64,000 bases of DNA. It comes from Varroa destructor. Its lineage: Eukaryota > Arthropoda > Arachnida > Mesostigmata > Varroidae. The position numbers and the translations under genes are program-made. Location: the NCBI RefSeq assembly GCF_002443255.2, contig NW_019211457.1, forward strand, positions 50,456,137 to 50,520,136, read 5' to 3'. This document shows, piece by piece, positions 13,001-26,131 of this stretch (positions are counted from its first letter, which is position 1; the number at the start of each line of letters is the position of its first letter). The notes under the pieces are model-generated. The model made no database searches, was not told where the DNA came from, and was given only the letters and a program-made list of their open reading frames with translations.

Positions 13001-13716
13001 TTAAACAGTGACGTTGCATTGGTGCAGCAGCGGTACGTTCATCGAATCACTGCATATCCCGGCGCCTCGGTGCTGATACAATACACCACAGTGCTTCAGT
13101 GTCCGCCATTACTGCCAATAATACGTGAGCTATGTACTGCCGTGAGCTCGTTCTGCGGTGATAACCTCTTCTTCTTTGTCGTCGTTAATGTGTGTCTGTA
13201 TGTATGTGTGTCCGTTGACTGGCGATGATCTGTATGATAGCCTCGGTGCAGTCGCCGCTATCCAAGAGGTGTGAGTCGTGGATACTGACTGTTAGGCAGG
13301 TATGGTCATCAGGGGCGTTGACCGCACATTGGGGTATCGAAAGGGCCGGGACGTCTTCCTTCACATCCGGTCTTCGTGCGGTCGCGACTACGGTTTCGGT
13401 AGCCAATACCGCGACGATAGTTGCGACTGCAGCGGCGAGGGCGCCTCAACGAAAGTGAACTTCCTTCACCAAACGGTGATTCCTTCAGCTTAGCCCTTAA
13501 GCCATTGCTGCTGTCGCTACCCCTGTAGGGGTTTACCGACGCTCCGGCACCGGAAGGGCCATAATCAACGGCTCTCGCCCCGTCTAGGAGAGGGCAACCA
13601 GGCTACAAAACAATCCGCTCGACTAGCGAATACTTCACAATCGAAAGTTAGTACCGCTTGATCAGCTTGCGGTACTCTGAGGAGCTGAAGACAGTAGGCA
13701 GCTGGCGAAGCAGAAG
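13000..13716. other. GC-rich upstream region of the secreted Gly/Tyr-rich gene
   Basis: This block is markedly richer in G+C and CG dinucleotides than the DNA before it. It leads directly into the start codon at 13717, so it probably contains the promoter and 5' leader. No TATA box stands out near the start. Open frames exist on both strands (for example 13185-13450) but overlap each other, and none has domain support. Confidence 0.4.
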
Positions 13717-14634
13717 ATGAAGACCAAGCTGTGCTTAGCCCTTCTGCTGGCCCTAGTGGCCGAACAGGTGTCCTCACAACGACTCCTTGGCTTAATGGCC
13801 AGTGCTGGGCTTATGCGCGCTTTACGAAATCGCGAACAGCAACAGAAAGAATCTCCTTCACCACTAAATCAACATCAACCTGAACCGGTGCCTGGAGGAT
13901 ATCCCGGTTCGCCCCCACATGGGCCAGTTGGATTCAGACCAGCTGGGTGAGTCTTGTTGGATTTCCTTTGAACAGAAACGTGAAGAAGCTAACTGTGAGT
14001 TGAAGGATGAGGTTCAAAAATAGCTTCTCGTGCTATCGCCAATTAGTCAACTGACTATGAATATGTTCTTGTTCAGCGTTAATCATACTTCTCTTGATCT
14101 GTTAGTTGAGCTGATGATCTAGCTTTATGTTTTCGATCCTGTGCAAAGCATTAACACCCGAATGACTAGCGTAATGCAAATCGGTATCATTGATATATCC
14201 GGATTTACCAGAAGATTCTAACATCGGAACACGATCGTGATCAATACGATTTAGCTTAAACTATCGAATATTGACGAATCACATATTGTTACAGCGGCTT
14301 CAGTGAATATGGATACGGAGGGTATGGAGGAGGATCAGCCGGATCAAGTCTAGAGGGAGCTTCGCCATTTGGCGCGGCTTCGTATGGCTATCCAACTTTC
14401 AGTCAGTTTGGATCGAACTCGTTCGGCGGTTATCCCGGGAACAGTGTTGGATTTGCGCCATCTTCAGCCTTCCAAGGCTACGGGGGTTCATCTGTGGGCG
14501 CAGAACATGTAGCTTCTGCTAGCCAGCAGAGTTACCAAACTGCACCTGCCGGCTCGTACGGACAATCATCGTATGCCTCGCCTTCAGTCGGCTACGGAAA
14601 AGGTTATAGCGGACAGGGGCAAAGCTTCCAATAG
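13717..14634 (+). CDS. Secreted Gly/Ser/Tyr-rich protein, two exons
   Basis: Exon 1 is 13717-13946 (donor GG|GTGAGT) and exon 2 is 14295-14634 (acceptor TTACAG|C), ending in TAG. The split Gly codon joins in frame to give about 189 residues. Residues 1-20 form a textbook signal peptide (basic MKTK, then LCLALLLALVAEQVSS). Next comes a short charged segment with Gln repeats, a Pro-rich linker, then a C-terminal two-thirds dominated by Gly, Ser, Tyr, Phe, Ala and Gln (YGYGGYGGGS, SFGGYPGNS and similar). No cysteines follow the signal peptide. The composition resembles structural extracellular proteins of arthropods such as cuticle, cement or silk-like proteins; this is inference from composition only, as no conserved domain is visible. 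It appears to stand alone, with no paralog in the window. Confidence 0.8.
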
Positions 14635-15258
14635 GCTGCTAACTTTCTTTCTCGAAGACTATCCTTCCTATTGCTGACCTCGGCTGAAGACTCCGACGCT
14701 TCTCGACTATCCGCAAACCATCAAATATGTGCTGTGTGTCCCTAGACGTGACAGTGTCATTAGTAGCGTGGTATCGTCTCGTGGCGTGACCCTAAGCCCT
14801 CAACGTTAATCTAACCTCCCTAAGCCTGCTATCTACCCTTTTGTCCCTTTTCCATCATATAGCCCAACTATGCAATGAGTCAAAGTTTCCTGTCTCTTAT
14901 AATTTACTCCTTTCTCTTATCGTTTTTGATTTTTTTCCAGTCTTTCTGTTCTCGTTCTAGTTCTTTACTTGCTCTGTTCCTGTGTGTTCCTGTTCATTCT
15001 TTCATGTCTCATACTTTCGTCTATCAACTTGCCTCATTCGTCTACAACTATTCTATGTTTCTAACCTTTTCTGCGGCCGCGCTGGTGCGGCTTGCGAGCA
15101 GTGCCAAAGATTTCCTCCCGTTTAACAAACGAAGGTTAGTCCTTAGTAGCAGACGTCCCTAGTTTATTGAATGTTTCATGTGGGGTATTACCGCTGGTGG
15201 AAGTGATGCGTAACGAGAATGTCAATATTCGCTATACACTTTCCTATATTGCTATATT
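14635..15258. other. Probable 3' untranslated or intergenic sequence
   Basis: Pyrimidine-rich sequence follows the stop codon at 14632-14634. No AATAAA lies within several hundred bases; the nearest clear ones are at 15725-15730 and 15765-15770, which would imply a long 3' UTR. A Ser/Leu/Phe-rich plus-strand frame at 14875-15162 is most likely a by-product of the CT-rich sequence. Confidence 0.35.
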
Positions 15259-15720
15259 TTACCCTCGACCTGTTTTTTCTGGTGTTTGGACCCGAACCGT
15301 GTTTATCTGGCCTAGGGCCTCCAACTCAGATAGCCTTTTTAGCCTGAGATCATCAACGGCCGCATGATCTTCAAAAAAAGTTCTTAAAGGTGTAAGTATT
15401 CTTTGACACACAAGTCTAGCGTCTAGCGCCCATTTGTTATCTGGTAGCTGCTTCATTAACTCTACCATTTGGAGACGTTTCAGAAATGGAGGAGATCCTC
15501 GCCCGCGATACCGGGCCTTATCCTCACTATCCTATAATTTCCATTTCGCTAGATGTATATTCTTCCGGCTACCTTGAGGCCACGCTTTTATTTGAAGCTC
15601 CCATCATCATTACCTAATAACGATAGGCTCGTTAGTCCCTGGCCAGCTTGGTGATGGTGTCTTTTAGGTTGCAATCCTGCGAGTTCCGGTTAGACCTAAA
15701 TAAGTAGAGTTAAAGATAAC
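15259..15720 (-). pseudogene. Coding-like minus-strand remnant with an in-frame stop
   Basis: From 15603 to 15259 one minus-strand frame runs 115 codons with a single TAG (15528-15530). Both halves look like protein, with amphipathic helix-like text such as RLVCQRILTPLRTFFEDH and LKRLSELEALGQ. Just upstream, after a good acceptor (CTTATTTAG near 15706), a short segment encodes KDTITKLARD then TAA. The pieces lie in different frames, so the simplest reading is a decayed gene or retroelement fragment. Alternatively the first piece is a 3'-terminal exon of an unknown gene entered at the ATTATAG before codon GAT. I recognise no family. Confidence 0.3.
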
Positions 15721-15729
15721 CTTAAATAA

Positions 15730-17182
15730 AGTGCTGCCAAGAAATTCTGTAAGTTTAAAGACGAAATAAAAATGCTGCTTTTGGGCCTCCCCGAAGCTTA
15801 CATATATTCGGTAAAAGTGACGAGATGTTAAAAATAAATATTAGTCGGAGGTTGATTTACTACGTTGACGGGTCGACGGAACACCGTTGCCGACCCGTAT
15901 TCATCGATCCACGAAGCACACTGTAAATATTCTAGTCGTTACATCTTAATGTTATATGTAAATTAACAATAAATTAATGTTTCTATAAACGTTGTATACT
16001 TGTGTTACATTACTGATGGTCTAAACCTTTTCGGCTAGTCCATTTGTAAACAAGGCCCAATTTATCGCCAATACTATAATACGACTTGGGCCTTCAGCTA
16101 CTATTCGGCTATTATGCTAACATGTCCATACCCTGAACGTTAGTACGGTTAAAGAAATGTGGTTAATTTAATTAAATTCGGATTTAAAATTAAATGCATC
16201 ATCAAGTTAATTAGACTGATAGCGATCAACAGTAAGATAGATTTCTACTCATTATAATGTGTGGTCACTTATTTTCTTTGGAACTTTTGGAAACAACAAT
16301 TTTTCCTTGGAAAAACTAAGATTTCCGTGGTTTTCTCGTCTGTACCCTACTGTCATGCTGTATTCGAATCAATAACCTGCGTTGCTGATTTCCAAGCGAG
16401 CCCGTTGTTGGTATGAGGCAGAGCAGTGACTGATAATGGTAATACCGTTGTGGGATACTTTTCCTCCTAGCCATCTGAATCTGGTTTTTCTGAGGGAAGG
16501 GTAGATTCCTCCGTAACAGAGCACACTAGTAGCAGGTTCCGCAAAGTGCATAGAATGATGAAACATTTTTTTAATTTATCACGCAGAAAATTGACTGAGG
16601 CAGTTTTATTGCATGTCTCAGCCGATAGGAACGGTCAAGTAAGTTGTCTGTCATTTTACTCAGACACAAGCGTAATAATAACAATGATTCCCTAGATTTA
16701 GCATACCTTTCGAAGGTATAATCGATTCGCCTCCTTTGTGCGGTGACTTTGCTTATAGAAGCATGCTTGTAGGCTTTTGGACAGAGATTTTGTATCAATA
16801 AGGTGATAAGCCAAGAAACGTAGTGGCATAATAATCAGTATCGATATAAGTACTCAATCCCGTCCATAGATAATTCAGATCCCAGCATATACGTGCTATC
16901 TGGTCCAAAAGTCAGCAGGTTAAAATGTCATGGTCATCATTTTTTCTAATGTTATTCATAATTTGTTTGTTTTAGCTCATACATTTGCCCTTATATCTCT
17001 CCTCTGCTTATTAGTAGTTTTTTTTTTTTGCTATATTCCTTTACTTTATCTTCCCGATCCATCTTTTTTTCTCGAAACAACGTTAACGTGTGCCTGTCTG
17101 CCGCTAATATACCGCTGCACTGTGCGCTGTCCGGCGAATAACGTGCACATGCAGCAGGGTTAAACGACAACTAAACTGACAG
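15730..17182. other. Anonymous AT-rich stretch
   Basis: No supported gene. Only short open frames with AT-driven composition are present, including a hydrophobic one at 16930-17163. Confidence 0.4.
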
Positions 17183-17407
17183 GCCGACCGATTTCCTGGC
17201 AACTTTGGAGCTGTACAACTCCCGTTCATCCGTTTCCGAAACAACAAACGCTTCCGAGGCGATTAGACTAACAGCACGATCCTCTGTATCCCATTGTTAC
17301 AACAAAACCTCCGGTTTATTTCCACTCCAATCAGCACAGACTATGGATACAAACCGCGGCATCAAACTTTCTCGCAGCTTAAGCTATGCCTGCATCGACC
17401 CAAAGTG
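17183..17407 (+). other. Possible orphan exon, Ser/Thr-rich
   Basis: A plus-strand frame opens after TAA and a CTGACAG acceptor and stays open to a usable donor (AAGTG|GTAACC), with TAA immediately after. It would encode about 75 residues that are Ser/Thr-rich with balanced codon use (SRSSVSETTNASEAIRLTAR and similar). No domain, partner exon or paralog is seen. Confidence 0.25.
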
Positions 17408-17411
17408 GTAA

Positions 17412-20400
17412 CCTCCCCTCGATATCATGGACAACTACGTTAAGACATCGCGTAATTTATTATAAGAAAGCGCGTAATTTATTTCTTGCAAACATTGCTA
17501 ATGAAGACGTTGCTTTTTTGTGTGGAGAGTATCAAGCGTGAGGTTCGACACGAAAACAGTGTTTTATTTATCCTGCATTTTTACATTTCCAGATGATAAC
17601 TTACAGCATGATTTGAAGTCAAATTTGACAATGAGGGAACTACTTATTAATTGCGTGAGCATACTGAGCCCGTATTTAAACTAATCCTAAGTTTCTACTT
17701 AAACTTAATTATACAAAAGTGGTTTGAAAATAAGTTTTAATTAGCATGATAGCAAGCTGATAAACACTCACTTTTTTGAAGGGGAGCTACCCGTCCGACA
17801 TTCCGGAAAATGTGGAAAACTAAATCTGCGCGTGGGTAGAAGTAGATTTCATGGAACTGAAGTCCAAGCGAACTCATTATATTCATGGACACTTCATTCC
17901 GTAAGGGAATTAGACAGGCTTTTAGATTATTTATTAATTAGATAAGATTTCAAAAAAGTTGTATTGGTTACAACAGTTAACGACGTTTGCTGGAACGAAG
18001 TATACATATATATGTGCCACTAAAAGTTTCCCATTGTCCTTAATAAAAGCATTTGTTAAATGGTAATTATAAACACTATCCACTCTTCAAGCGATACGTC
18101 CTGCGGAGGACTCAGTGGTACATTCAGAACCGGTTCATGTGAACTCATTAGCGTAAGCTACAAATTTACAAAGTGTCAGCGTAAGATTTACCGGTCCCTT
18201 AAGGATTTATCAATACGCTCTCCTCATCATTTTATTTATCTATCTTACGATAGCAGGGAACCAAGATCATGCAAAAATGTTTGTGCCTCGTCATAGTTGT
18301 ACTCCAGCCATCAAGTTAATAAATTCACAAATGTTTCTCGGAAACTAACGTATAGTCACTTCACTGTTGTTTTATTTACTTAGTTTGTAGTAGCACGAAG
18401 CTTACTTTGATCTCGTACTTTAGCATATAGATGCTTAAATAATCAAACTTGGGATCTCTGCCGAGTTTAGGCGTGCATATATTCATGAAGGAAAACCGAA
18501 ATTCGAGCCAGAAGACGAGCTTTAAAAACTTTAAAATGTTATGCCAATACTCGTTTCTAGAAACTCTGTCGAGAAGCTTCATGAAACCGCTATGTGGGTA
18601 TCAAGCCGGGTTGTCTCTTTCTGAGAGGGTTAACGTCCCGCTTGATAGAATTATGCCTAAAAATGATACCGGACGTAAAACTGGAAACATTGACAATTTA
18701 TGTCAGTACATGGTGTACGGGTCAATGGTCTTCTAACTTCAACAAGACTCATGAAATTTTTGTGTTAATCTGTCCTAAAATCATTGAAGTGGGCTGTCTA
18801 TTAAAAAAAAAAAAGTTTTCGTTCAAGAGTCTTGGCCAGTTTCTCTAATGCTTGGTGAACGTCCGCAATGCTTTCGAAAAATATGCACTGCGCACCTTCT
18901 CCCGTATACATAATCGCTAGAACAAAAATATTTTTATCAGACCTATGCGGGATGCGCCAATAAATCCTAGCTAATTAACTTCAATTTCCGTAGCCATGTA
19001 CTTCCTTAAAAATAGTACTTAGAAGAATTTTTTGAAAACTTCAAAAAGCATCCCTGAAGAAGACTTTTGCCGTGTGTAGCTGTCGCTGGTTTTGTCGCTG
19101 GTAACTTCTTACCCGAGGGTGTGTGTGTGTGTTTTGTAGTCCACTGGCTACTGTTGTTTGAAATTCACAAAGTACCATTTAAAATTAGTCGTGAATAACA
19201 TGCCTTTGTTAAGTCGATACCCACTGGGTTACCAGTCTAATACACGGCGCACAATAGGCTACAATTTGGGATGCTTTGTAAGCAGAAGATGCTTGGTCAA
19301 CTGCTCAAATGTCTAAAAATCCAGTTTCTGTCGAAAAGACTGCCGTGAACCAGTTTTTTTTGTACCTGTTCATTCCATTCATACCATTCAGCAAAATATT
19401 AATTTCCAATTTCGCCATTGTTTGCCAGAAGCAGGCACTAACTAAGTTGTAACTGAATGGAGTGTACAAATATAGCGAGGCAGCATGAAATTAGGTTTAC
19501 TAGTTAATTATACTAGTAGGACTTGATGCAGGCCATGGAATGATCACTGGTCATCAGTGGCGCTTGCAGGCATCTGTGTTTTATATGCTAGAGCTAGTCA
19601 TTTAATTACAGTCCAGCTTTATGGCGCTTAATCGCTGAACTACGTTCCACTGAATCGCGTTCAAGTTAGTAGCGTTTGTGCAGTTCTGTTAAAATCATCG
19701 TATATCCTCATATAACATCTAAATAACGCAGTACGAAGCCAGAGGTCTTACCTCTAAAGTGATACGTTTTCCCGTAAATTTTAAGATGCGACGTAAAAAC
19801 TTGAAAATGTTGTTAAATGAAAAGATCGAACCACGTTCATCTGTAGGCAGGTGCGTGTTCTATCCATAAATGTGTCAATAATTAGCTGAACTGGTTTAAC
19901 ATTGAAAACATTCGTAGACGAGTCAGCAGTAATTTTTTCAGCTGACTTAAACTTCAGATATGAAGATTTTCTAGCAGAAAATTAAGCCGATATGAACGAA
20001 TACTTCTGTGTACTATAGATATATCTAAAAGTGCTTAGGAAGGCAGACTCAAGAAACCAAATCCTGTCTTTGGCATTATTGTCTTACCAATTTCGTACCT
20101 GAGCTATTCACAAACACTGCTTACACATAGCTGAAAAAAAACACCAATAAAGATAAGAGCATTCTCGTCTTTAGTATGCTTTTCGAGACTTCTAAATCTA
20201 TTTTACATTATCTATTTTTTTATATTGTTATACGAAGAACTTTCTTGAATACTTGGGGAGCGGTACAGAAAACGGCAATCTCGCAAACTGTTGATGTCAG
20301 TGGCATCCGACAAATTTTAAATCTACCCTGTGGCGCGAATACCCTTTACCGACATTCGTTTTCGGATTGATACATGATTTTTGGACACACTGTCTCTGAT

Positions 20401-23400
20401 TCACGGCAGGCCTAGCAGTAGCGGGCCCTAGGTTTTTCAGTCAGTGAGTTACAAGTGCAACCATCCTGACTAAATCAGTAAACGGTGTAGCTTAAGCCGC
20501 AAATTATAACAAGAAGTTTTAATCAAGTTCTTGACAACTGATGAGCCGCAAATGAGTTCCTCGTATCGGAAGTAACTGTCCGTGACCGCGGAAATAACGG
20601 CTGAACATAGGTTGTTATTCGATTAATTATAAGTGATAGTAGGCGGGTACTTAGTAATGAATTTTAAATTTTTCGCGCCTAAATCGTGTACACTTCCATT
20701 AGATATGTAAGAGGCACATTGCGAAAATAATAAAATGTCTTATGTTTCTTTAATGTTGCAAAAAGATATACTCTATATAGAAAGCCAGCATAAAACTGAA
20801 ACGGTCTAATCAGGGAATACCTATATACTAGTTCTTGTCCTGTCGATCGATCATAAGCTCACGTTACCTTCTCATGAAAGCGATAGCAATCAGGGCTTGC
20901 GGTACGAATCATGCTAGGGCTTTAACTGAAAACTGCGATAATGAAGCGGGGCGACAGGGCCGTGCACACTGGATCGTCGTCTTCGAAGCGCGGAACATAG
21001 AAGTACTAATTTTTCTACGTGTATTACTTCAACTGCAGGCTGTATCAATGGTTCATCTCTCGTCCACTTAAAATTGGCCTAATTATAATATTGGTAAAGA
21101 TTAATTTTTGTAGTTTGTTTAATGAGATTCAGGTGCTGGCTTTTATTGTCCACGCTTACTAGGATGAACATATATAATGTTTCCGGCTTCAAACGCTATT
21201 ATTGCACCGAGCATCGCTAGCAAACAAAACGTATTTGGGATTCGTGCGAGCCACAAAGCAAAGATATTGTTAAAACGAAGGGCGATAGTCAAAGGGCCAA
21301 GCCTATGCTTTTTCATATGACATCTGTGTGTATAACAAACCAAGGACTGAGTACAGTCCACTAAGTTCCGATGAGATTATAACAAAAGTTGCGGCTGTTG
21401 TTGACCTAAATTATCGAAAAGCCTCTCATCTTCTCATCCGATCGATCCTGGCAAAGGCGTATTAAGAAGTCCCCCCTAAGCGTAAGGGCACTGCTAAGAT
21501 GATAGGACGTCAATGCAATCTTGCCACAAGCAAATTGACCTCAGAATTGCGCTCCTTGAAGAACTAGGATGCTGCCTTTACTCTTACAGCAACGAGTGCA
21601 ACCATCAGAGAAGGAGATATCTGGGCTTTATTCTGCAGATCCCACTTATCCGTTGTAGAACGGTCCATCTTGGCCTAAGTCAAACCTACAAGAAGGAGCC
21701 GCTAACAATTTTGGAGCGGCGGTAATTACATTCTTCTAAGATCTAGAGATAGTCATTAAAAATTCCTCCGGCTTTACCACTGGCAGAGTATCGAATAGAA
21801 TTACCCATCAAATCAGAAATCAGCTTCATGCGAGAGCAGTTTCTTGCAGTGCTGGATGTCGTGCACAGACATCATCCCGCATCACGTAGTAACTTCGTGG
21901 CAACGAGAATGAAAAGAAACGTGCAAGCCAGAATCTAAGGCTGCTTCCAAAGAACGGTGTCGACAGGGCGCTGTCAGGCACGTTATTGTTTGAGTAGAGA
22001 GCACGCTCTCTTTGGCCAAATGCAGTCAAAAATCAACCGTGAACAAGTTAAGGGGATGGCAAACTATTGATGTAATTCATGTTAGCAGCAAACTCCGTCA
22101 ACGTAAGCACTATATTTCAGGACAGACAGAAACCTGGAGTACCTTTCTGCGTCCTTAAAAAGGCGAGAAGAAAAACGTTACGACTACGACCGATCAACTG
22201 CAGTCATCTACGAGTTTCAAGCCGCGTTGATCCTAAAAACAATATAGCGGCAGATTTAATTTAAAGCAAGGATCGTAAGCTTATACTGCACGTAAATCTG
22301 ATAACCAGCACAACTCAGTTATCTTCCGCAGAGAATCTTTTTCTTGTGAAAACCCACAGTGGCCCACATCAGGGCCGGCTTTTAGATGAACATTTACGCA
22401 AGTGTTTATATACATAGATATTAAGCAATTTCTATTGGAGAATCTACGTAAGGATCTTGTAGAAACGTTTGCCAGCTGTAAAATTTGAACTGTATGAAAT
22501 AAATTGCTTTCAACTTTAATAAAAAATTTGATAAAATGGTACTGCCATATTATTAAATGAAACTGTAATTTAATTTCTTACTATCTGGCGGAATTATTAT
22601 CACAAAATATCTGTGCCGTAACGTACTGAATTCAGACGGCTGGCTTATTTGGCATCAGTCGAAACGATGCGACAATGCTTGGGGCGTATCGAACTGAAAC
22701 TTTAAATAACCATATATAGTCCACAATAAGAACGTTCGACACACGATCTCAGAACTTGCGTTTTCGTTGTACGCTAAAATGACGCGAACTTATTATAGAC
22801 GACTTTAGTTACCGGACACAATTGTCTAGGGAGATCAGAAGGATATGCATGCGTACTATTTCATAGCTATAGAAGGTGGGCATATAGTATAACGATTCGA
22901 TCAATTCAATCAGATAGTGTTCTGCCGTCCCGAATATAATTATCGCGCATTATTATTTACGTTCGTTTTTTTCGTTTGTTCATACTCTTTCGGATCTGTT
23001 CTAGAAACCATGATATCAGTTGTTTTTCTTTCGTAGCAATGCTTAAACAAGCCTTTCATAAAGCCTCTGATTTGGCATTACATTTTTGCCGTACCCGTCG
23101 TATAGCAGCTCAAACCAAATCCCTTACTAATCAAATACCTCCTAGTTGCCCAATCTGTGGCCACTAGCCATGTAATGGCTGACGTTTAGCCGCTACTGGT
23201 CCCATCGTCAACGATTATGTCTGGTTTTAAGGCACTACTATAAATATGAGCGACAGCAAGGTAAATGAAGTATGTATCTTCATCTGAAAAACAACACTCC
23301 TTTAGTTTAATTAAATACGTGGGAAACTCTCAGTTGACGGTACGTTGGTCACTTCATTCACCGTAGAAAGCCAATTGCTGAAGGCTACAGTGTGTAGGCA

Positions 23401-23689
23401 GACAGACTAGATTACTTAGTAATGCATACGCTTTTCTAACAAGAAATCTGCTGTTTTCGCAGGAAACTCGCAGGAACGATCGCTCAATCAATATACTACC
23501 TAATTGCAAAAGCGGTCTTCTCGCAATGACAAGCAGTGAAGCTATTGTTTTTTTCACTACTTGAAAATTGTGGCCATGAAATAGCTTGTCCTGCCAAAGC
23601 GTTTAGCGTTGACTTGGGGCTGCATATTGAAATCGTCTAAGGACTCTCAAAGCCATACCGGGTTAGTCAGCTAGACTGCTGCTGCGCCG
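17412..23689. other. Long anonymous stretch
   Basis: About 6 kb without a supported gene. GC-richer patches near 20,835-21,070 and 21,500-22,260 hold short overlapping frames on both strands that I cannot assign. A GT run lies near 19119-19133. Nothing resembles a transposase or reverse transcriptase motif. Confidence 0.45.
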
Positions 23690-24039
23690 AGCTCGAACAG
23701 AACAAATAGGAGTCGTACTTTTCGCGGTTATTCTGACGTCACAAACCTGCACGAATAAACACTTCTCTCCCACAGACAGCCGCATTCAGAAACCTAGTGC
23801 CGAGCAGAATGGAAGGCATCGACCTGATAGTGTGACGTTTACGCGCCCTTCTCTACCTGCGAACTTCTTTAACGCGTGGTGCGCTTTAGCAGTGATAGCC
23901 AAATCGTCACTTGGAGCGTGTAGCTTAACGTTGGACAGGTAGATCGCCGGCTAGAACTGGTCTCTTAAAAAGAAGTGCAGCCGGAAAGTGACGCGCGGGG
24001 ACGAACATTTCCCGGAAGACGCCAGCTCGATTTCTTTCG
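23690..24039 (+). promoter_or_regulatory. Candidate promoter and non-coding first exon of CTH copy A
   Basis: A CG-rich island in AT-rich surroundings ends at a strong donor (TTTCG|GTGAGT, exon end 24039). It contains a perfect CRE palindrome TGACGTCA at 23734-23741 and an ETS-like CCGGAAAGTG. About 2.1 kb downstream, the CTH copy A start codon lies just behind a good acceptor (CAAATCTATTTAG near 26096), so an untranslated first exon here is the natural partner. Upstream of copy B a similar GGCGGAAAGT block recurs near 39137-39147, again ahead of a splice-like site. The link to CTH is inferred from position, not proven. Confidence 0.45.
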
Positions 24040-24045
24040 GTGAGT

Positions 24046-24887
24046 GAACAACACGTGTTCAGGGTAGAACAGATCTTGTTATAATAGTGTGAGCACTTTT
24101 TTTTTTTGCCTAAACCGCGTTTTCAAACCTCCTCAGGTGTTTGCGTGTCGAGGCGAGAACAGATCGATCAGAGCTGTTAAAAAGGACAGCGAAACGCGTT
24201 ATATCGCATGTTCCATGTGAGGGATGCATGGTCATTAAATAAGCATCGTGCATATCATTACCCCACAATTATAATAATATTATTTGAAAACACTGAGCAG
24301 GTATTTGCCGTTCGGCTCAGATAGGGCACCATTTGAGGAACAAATTGCATCCATAGTTTAAACAGTCCGTTGCTTCACAAGTATCCTTTGAAGTTCCTTG
24401 TAACTCTTGCGCGCACGATTTTGTCGGTTCTCAGAATAATGTTTCCGTTAAAAAACCTAATTAGCAATATTAAAGCTACTAATTTTTATTGATAGATTCG
24501 GAAACATATGGCCCGCACATCGATCGAAACGCCAAATAGTTTGGATTGAGGCTTTGTATTTGTGAATGCTCTGCAACTAATTGCCCCTTGCCTTTATGTG
24601 CGAGGCAAAGAAACACGTGTGAATATGTAAAACAGCGGTTATATATGAAAGCCAACGACGCTCTGTCTACAGTGTATAACTGGGATCAGGTGAGGCTGAA
24701 AACGAAGTGATGCTAATTAAAGATGATTCTATTCAAGCGATAGATAAAGTGGGTTGTTTTTGTATAGCTACGTGGCCGTTGATAGTTCATGATGGCTTTC
24801 ATGTGAATTTAGGAGAACTATTATAAATCAACTTGATAGAACAAAACGTTTATAAGTGAAGCAAACCCGCTATTATTTCTCTTATTG

Positions 24888-24926
<39 letters not shown>

Positions 24927-26095
24927 TAAAATATATGTAGTTTATATATACATGTAGACGATCTTCAAAACTGTGGTATTGATCGATGTAAAAGCCATAG
25001 AAATGCTAGGTACGACACATCAAGGTTTTCAGATAAAAATATTTTCTGAACACACAATACAAATTATCCTTACCTTTATTTGGCAAATATATAGATAAGC
25101 GCTACCCACCACAATTACCTATTTAAGTGTATCCTATTACGAGGTGAATGAATCTGTAGTTTGGTTGAAGATCTTTATCCATAAAGCCTTCTAACTCTTC
25201 CTCAAACGCATTTTATAGGAGCATGCATCATGATCTTGCTTCGACTTAGCCTCTTACTAAGGTGTACCGGTACGATTTTTTTTTTTTTACACAATTCTTT
25301 GGGGTAGCAATCAATATACATCGTTACCGCGTACGTTGTATCTACATAGATATCGGCACGATAGCTTTTACGTTCACACCTAAGGTCGCTTCGAGCCCCG
25401 CGAATAATATATACTGCCCGATTGATGTGATTAAATCCACGAATATACTTAAGTCATAGTAACAAAGTAACGAGTCATGCAATATTTTATATTTGCAAAG
25501 CTAGAGAAGTTCAACTAACAGCTGAAGGATTCTTTTGCCACGAAGTTAAGTAACCTGGCCAGAAATAATAATAATAATAATAAATAAAAAGCAATAGCTG
25601 CCTCGAACAGCAAAATCTGCATAAATTGTACCTCCATAGACGGCCAATTTTGTTGAAGATGGGTCCTTGCGGCAGGCGCGACAATAGGCCATTGGGATGC
25701 TATTGAAAACCTGTCGATCAGTGTTAGCGCAACAACAAAACTTGGATAAAACTTAAAGCTACCTTGCCAAATTCCTCAACTCTAAGAGATGTTGGCCGAT
25801 ATGATAACACGGAGCAGTTTTTGATTGATGTTTGCACTGATTATTATCTGATTACAATCTGACGTCCAATAACTAAAAACTATATTGACCAAGCGAACGC
25901 TGAAGCCGAGCAGGTAAAATCTCTGCTAGAAACAGAATGTTGTTGAAAAAGGATTTCCAAGCAGCTTCTGACTGTCTTTTAAATCAAAATAATTCATATA
26001 TGAGTACGTATTTATTCACTATTAAATATGTAAATTAAGTTATTGAATAACAGTAAATGATAATCATTATGTTGTGGTTAATTCAAATCTATTTA
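24046..26095 (+). other. Probable 5'-UTR intron of CTH copy A or intergenic DNA
   Basis: No coding exon is seen. If the first exon at 24039 is real, this is its intron. It carries a long TA microsatellite and an AAT-type repeat (25565-25583). Confidence 0.35.
24892..24924. repeat. TA dinucleotide microsatellite
   Basis: About 33 nt of uninterrupted alternating A and T, flanked by further TATATA-rich sequence. Confidence 0.95.
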
Positions 26096-26131
26096 GAGTT
26101 TCAAGGTTCTTAAATAAAAACGGACTCAAGG

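Noticed and set aside
13185..13458. Overlapping open frames on both strands upstream of the secreted gene
   Set aside because: Both strands are open because the DNA is GC-rich; neither has a domain. More likely promoter or leader.
14875..15162. Ser/Leu/Phe-rich plus-strand frame of 95 codons
   Set aside because: Arises from CT-rich 3' sequence after the secreted Gly-rich gene; no other support.
18376..18848. Several overlapping frames resembling a decayed transposon
   Set aside because: No transposase catalytic motif, inverted termini or repeat copies could be identified.
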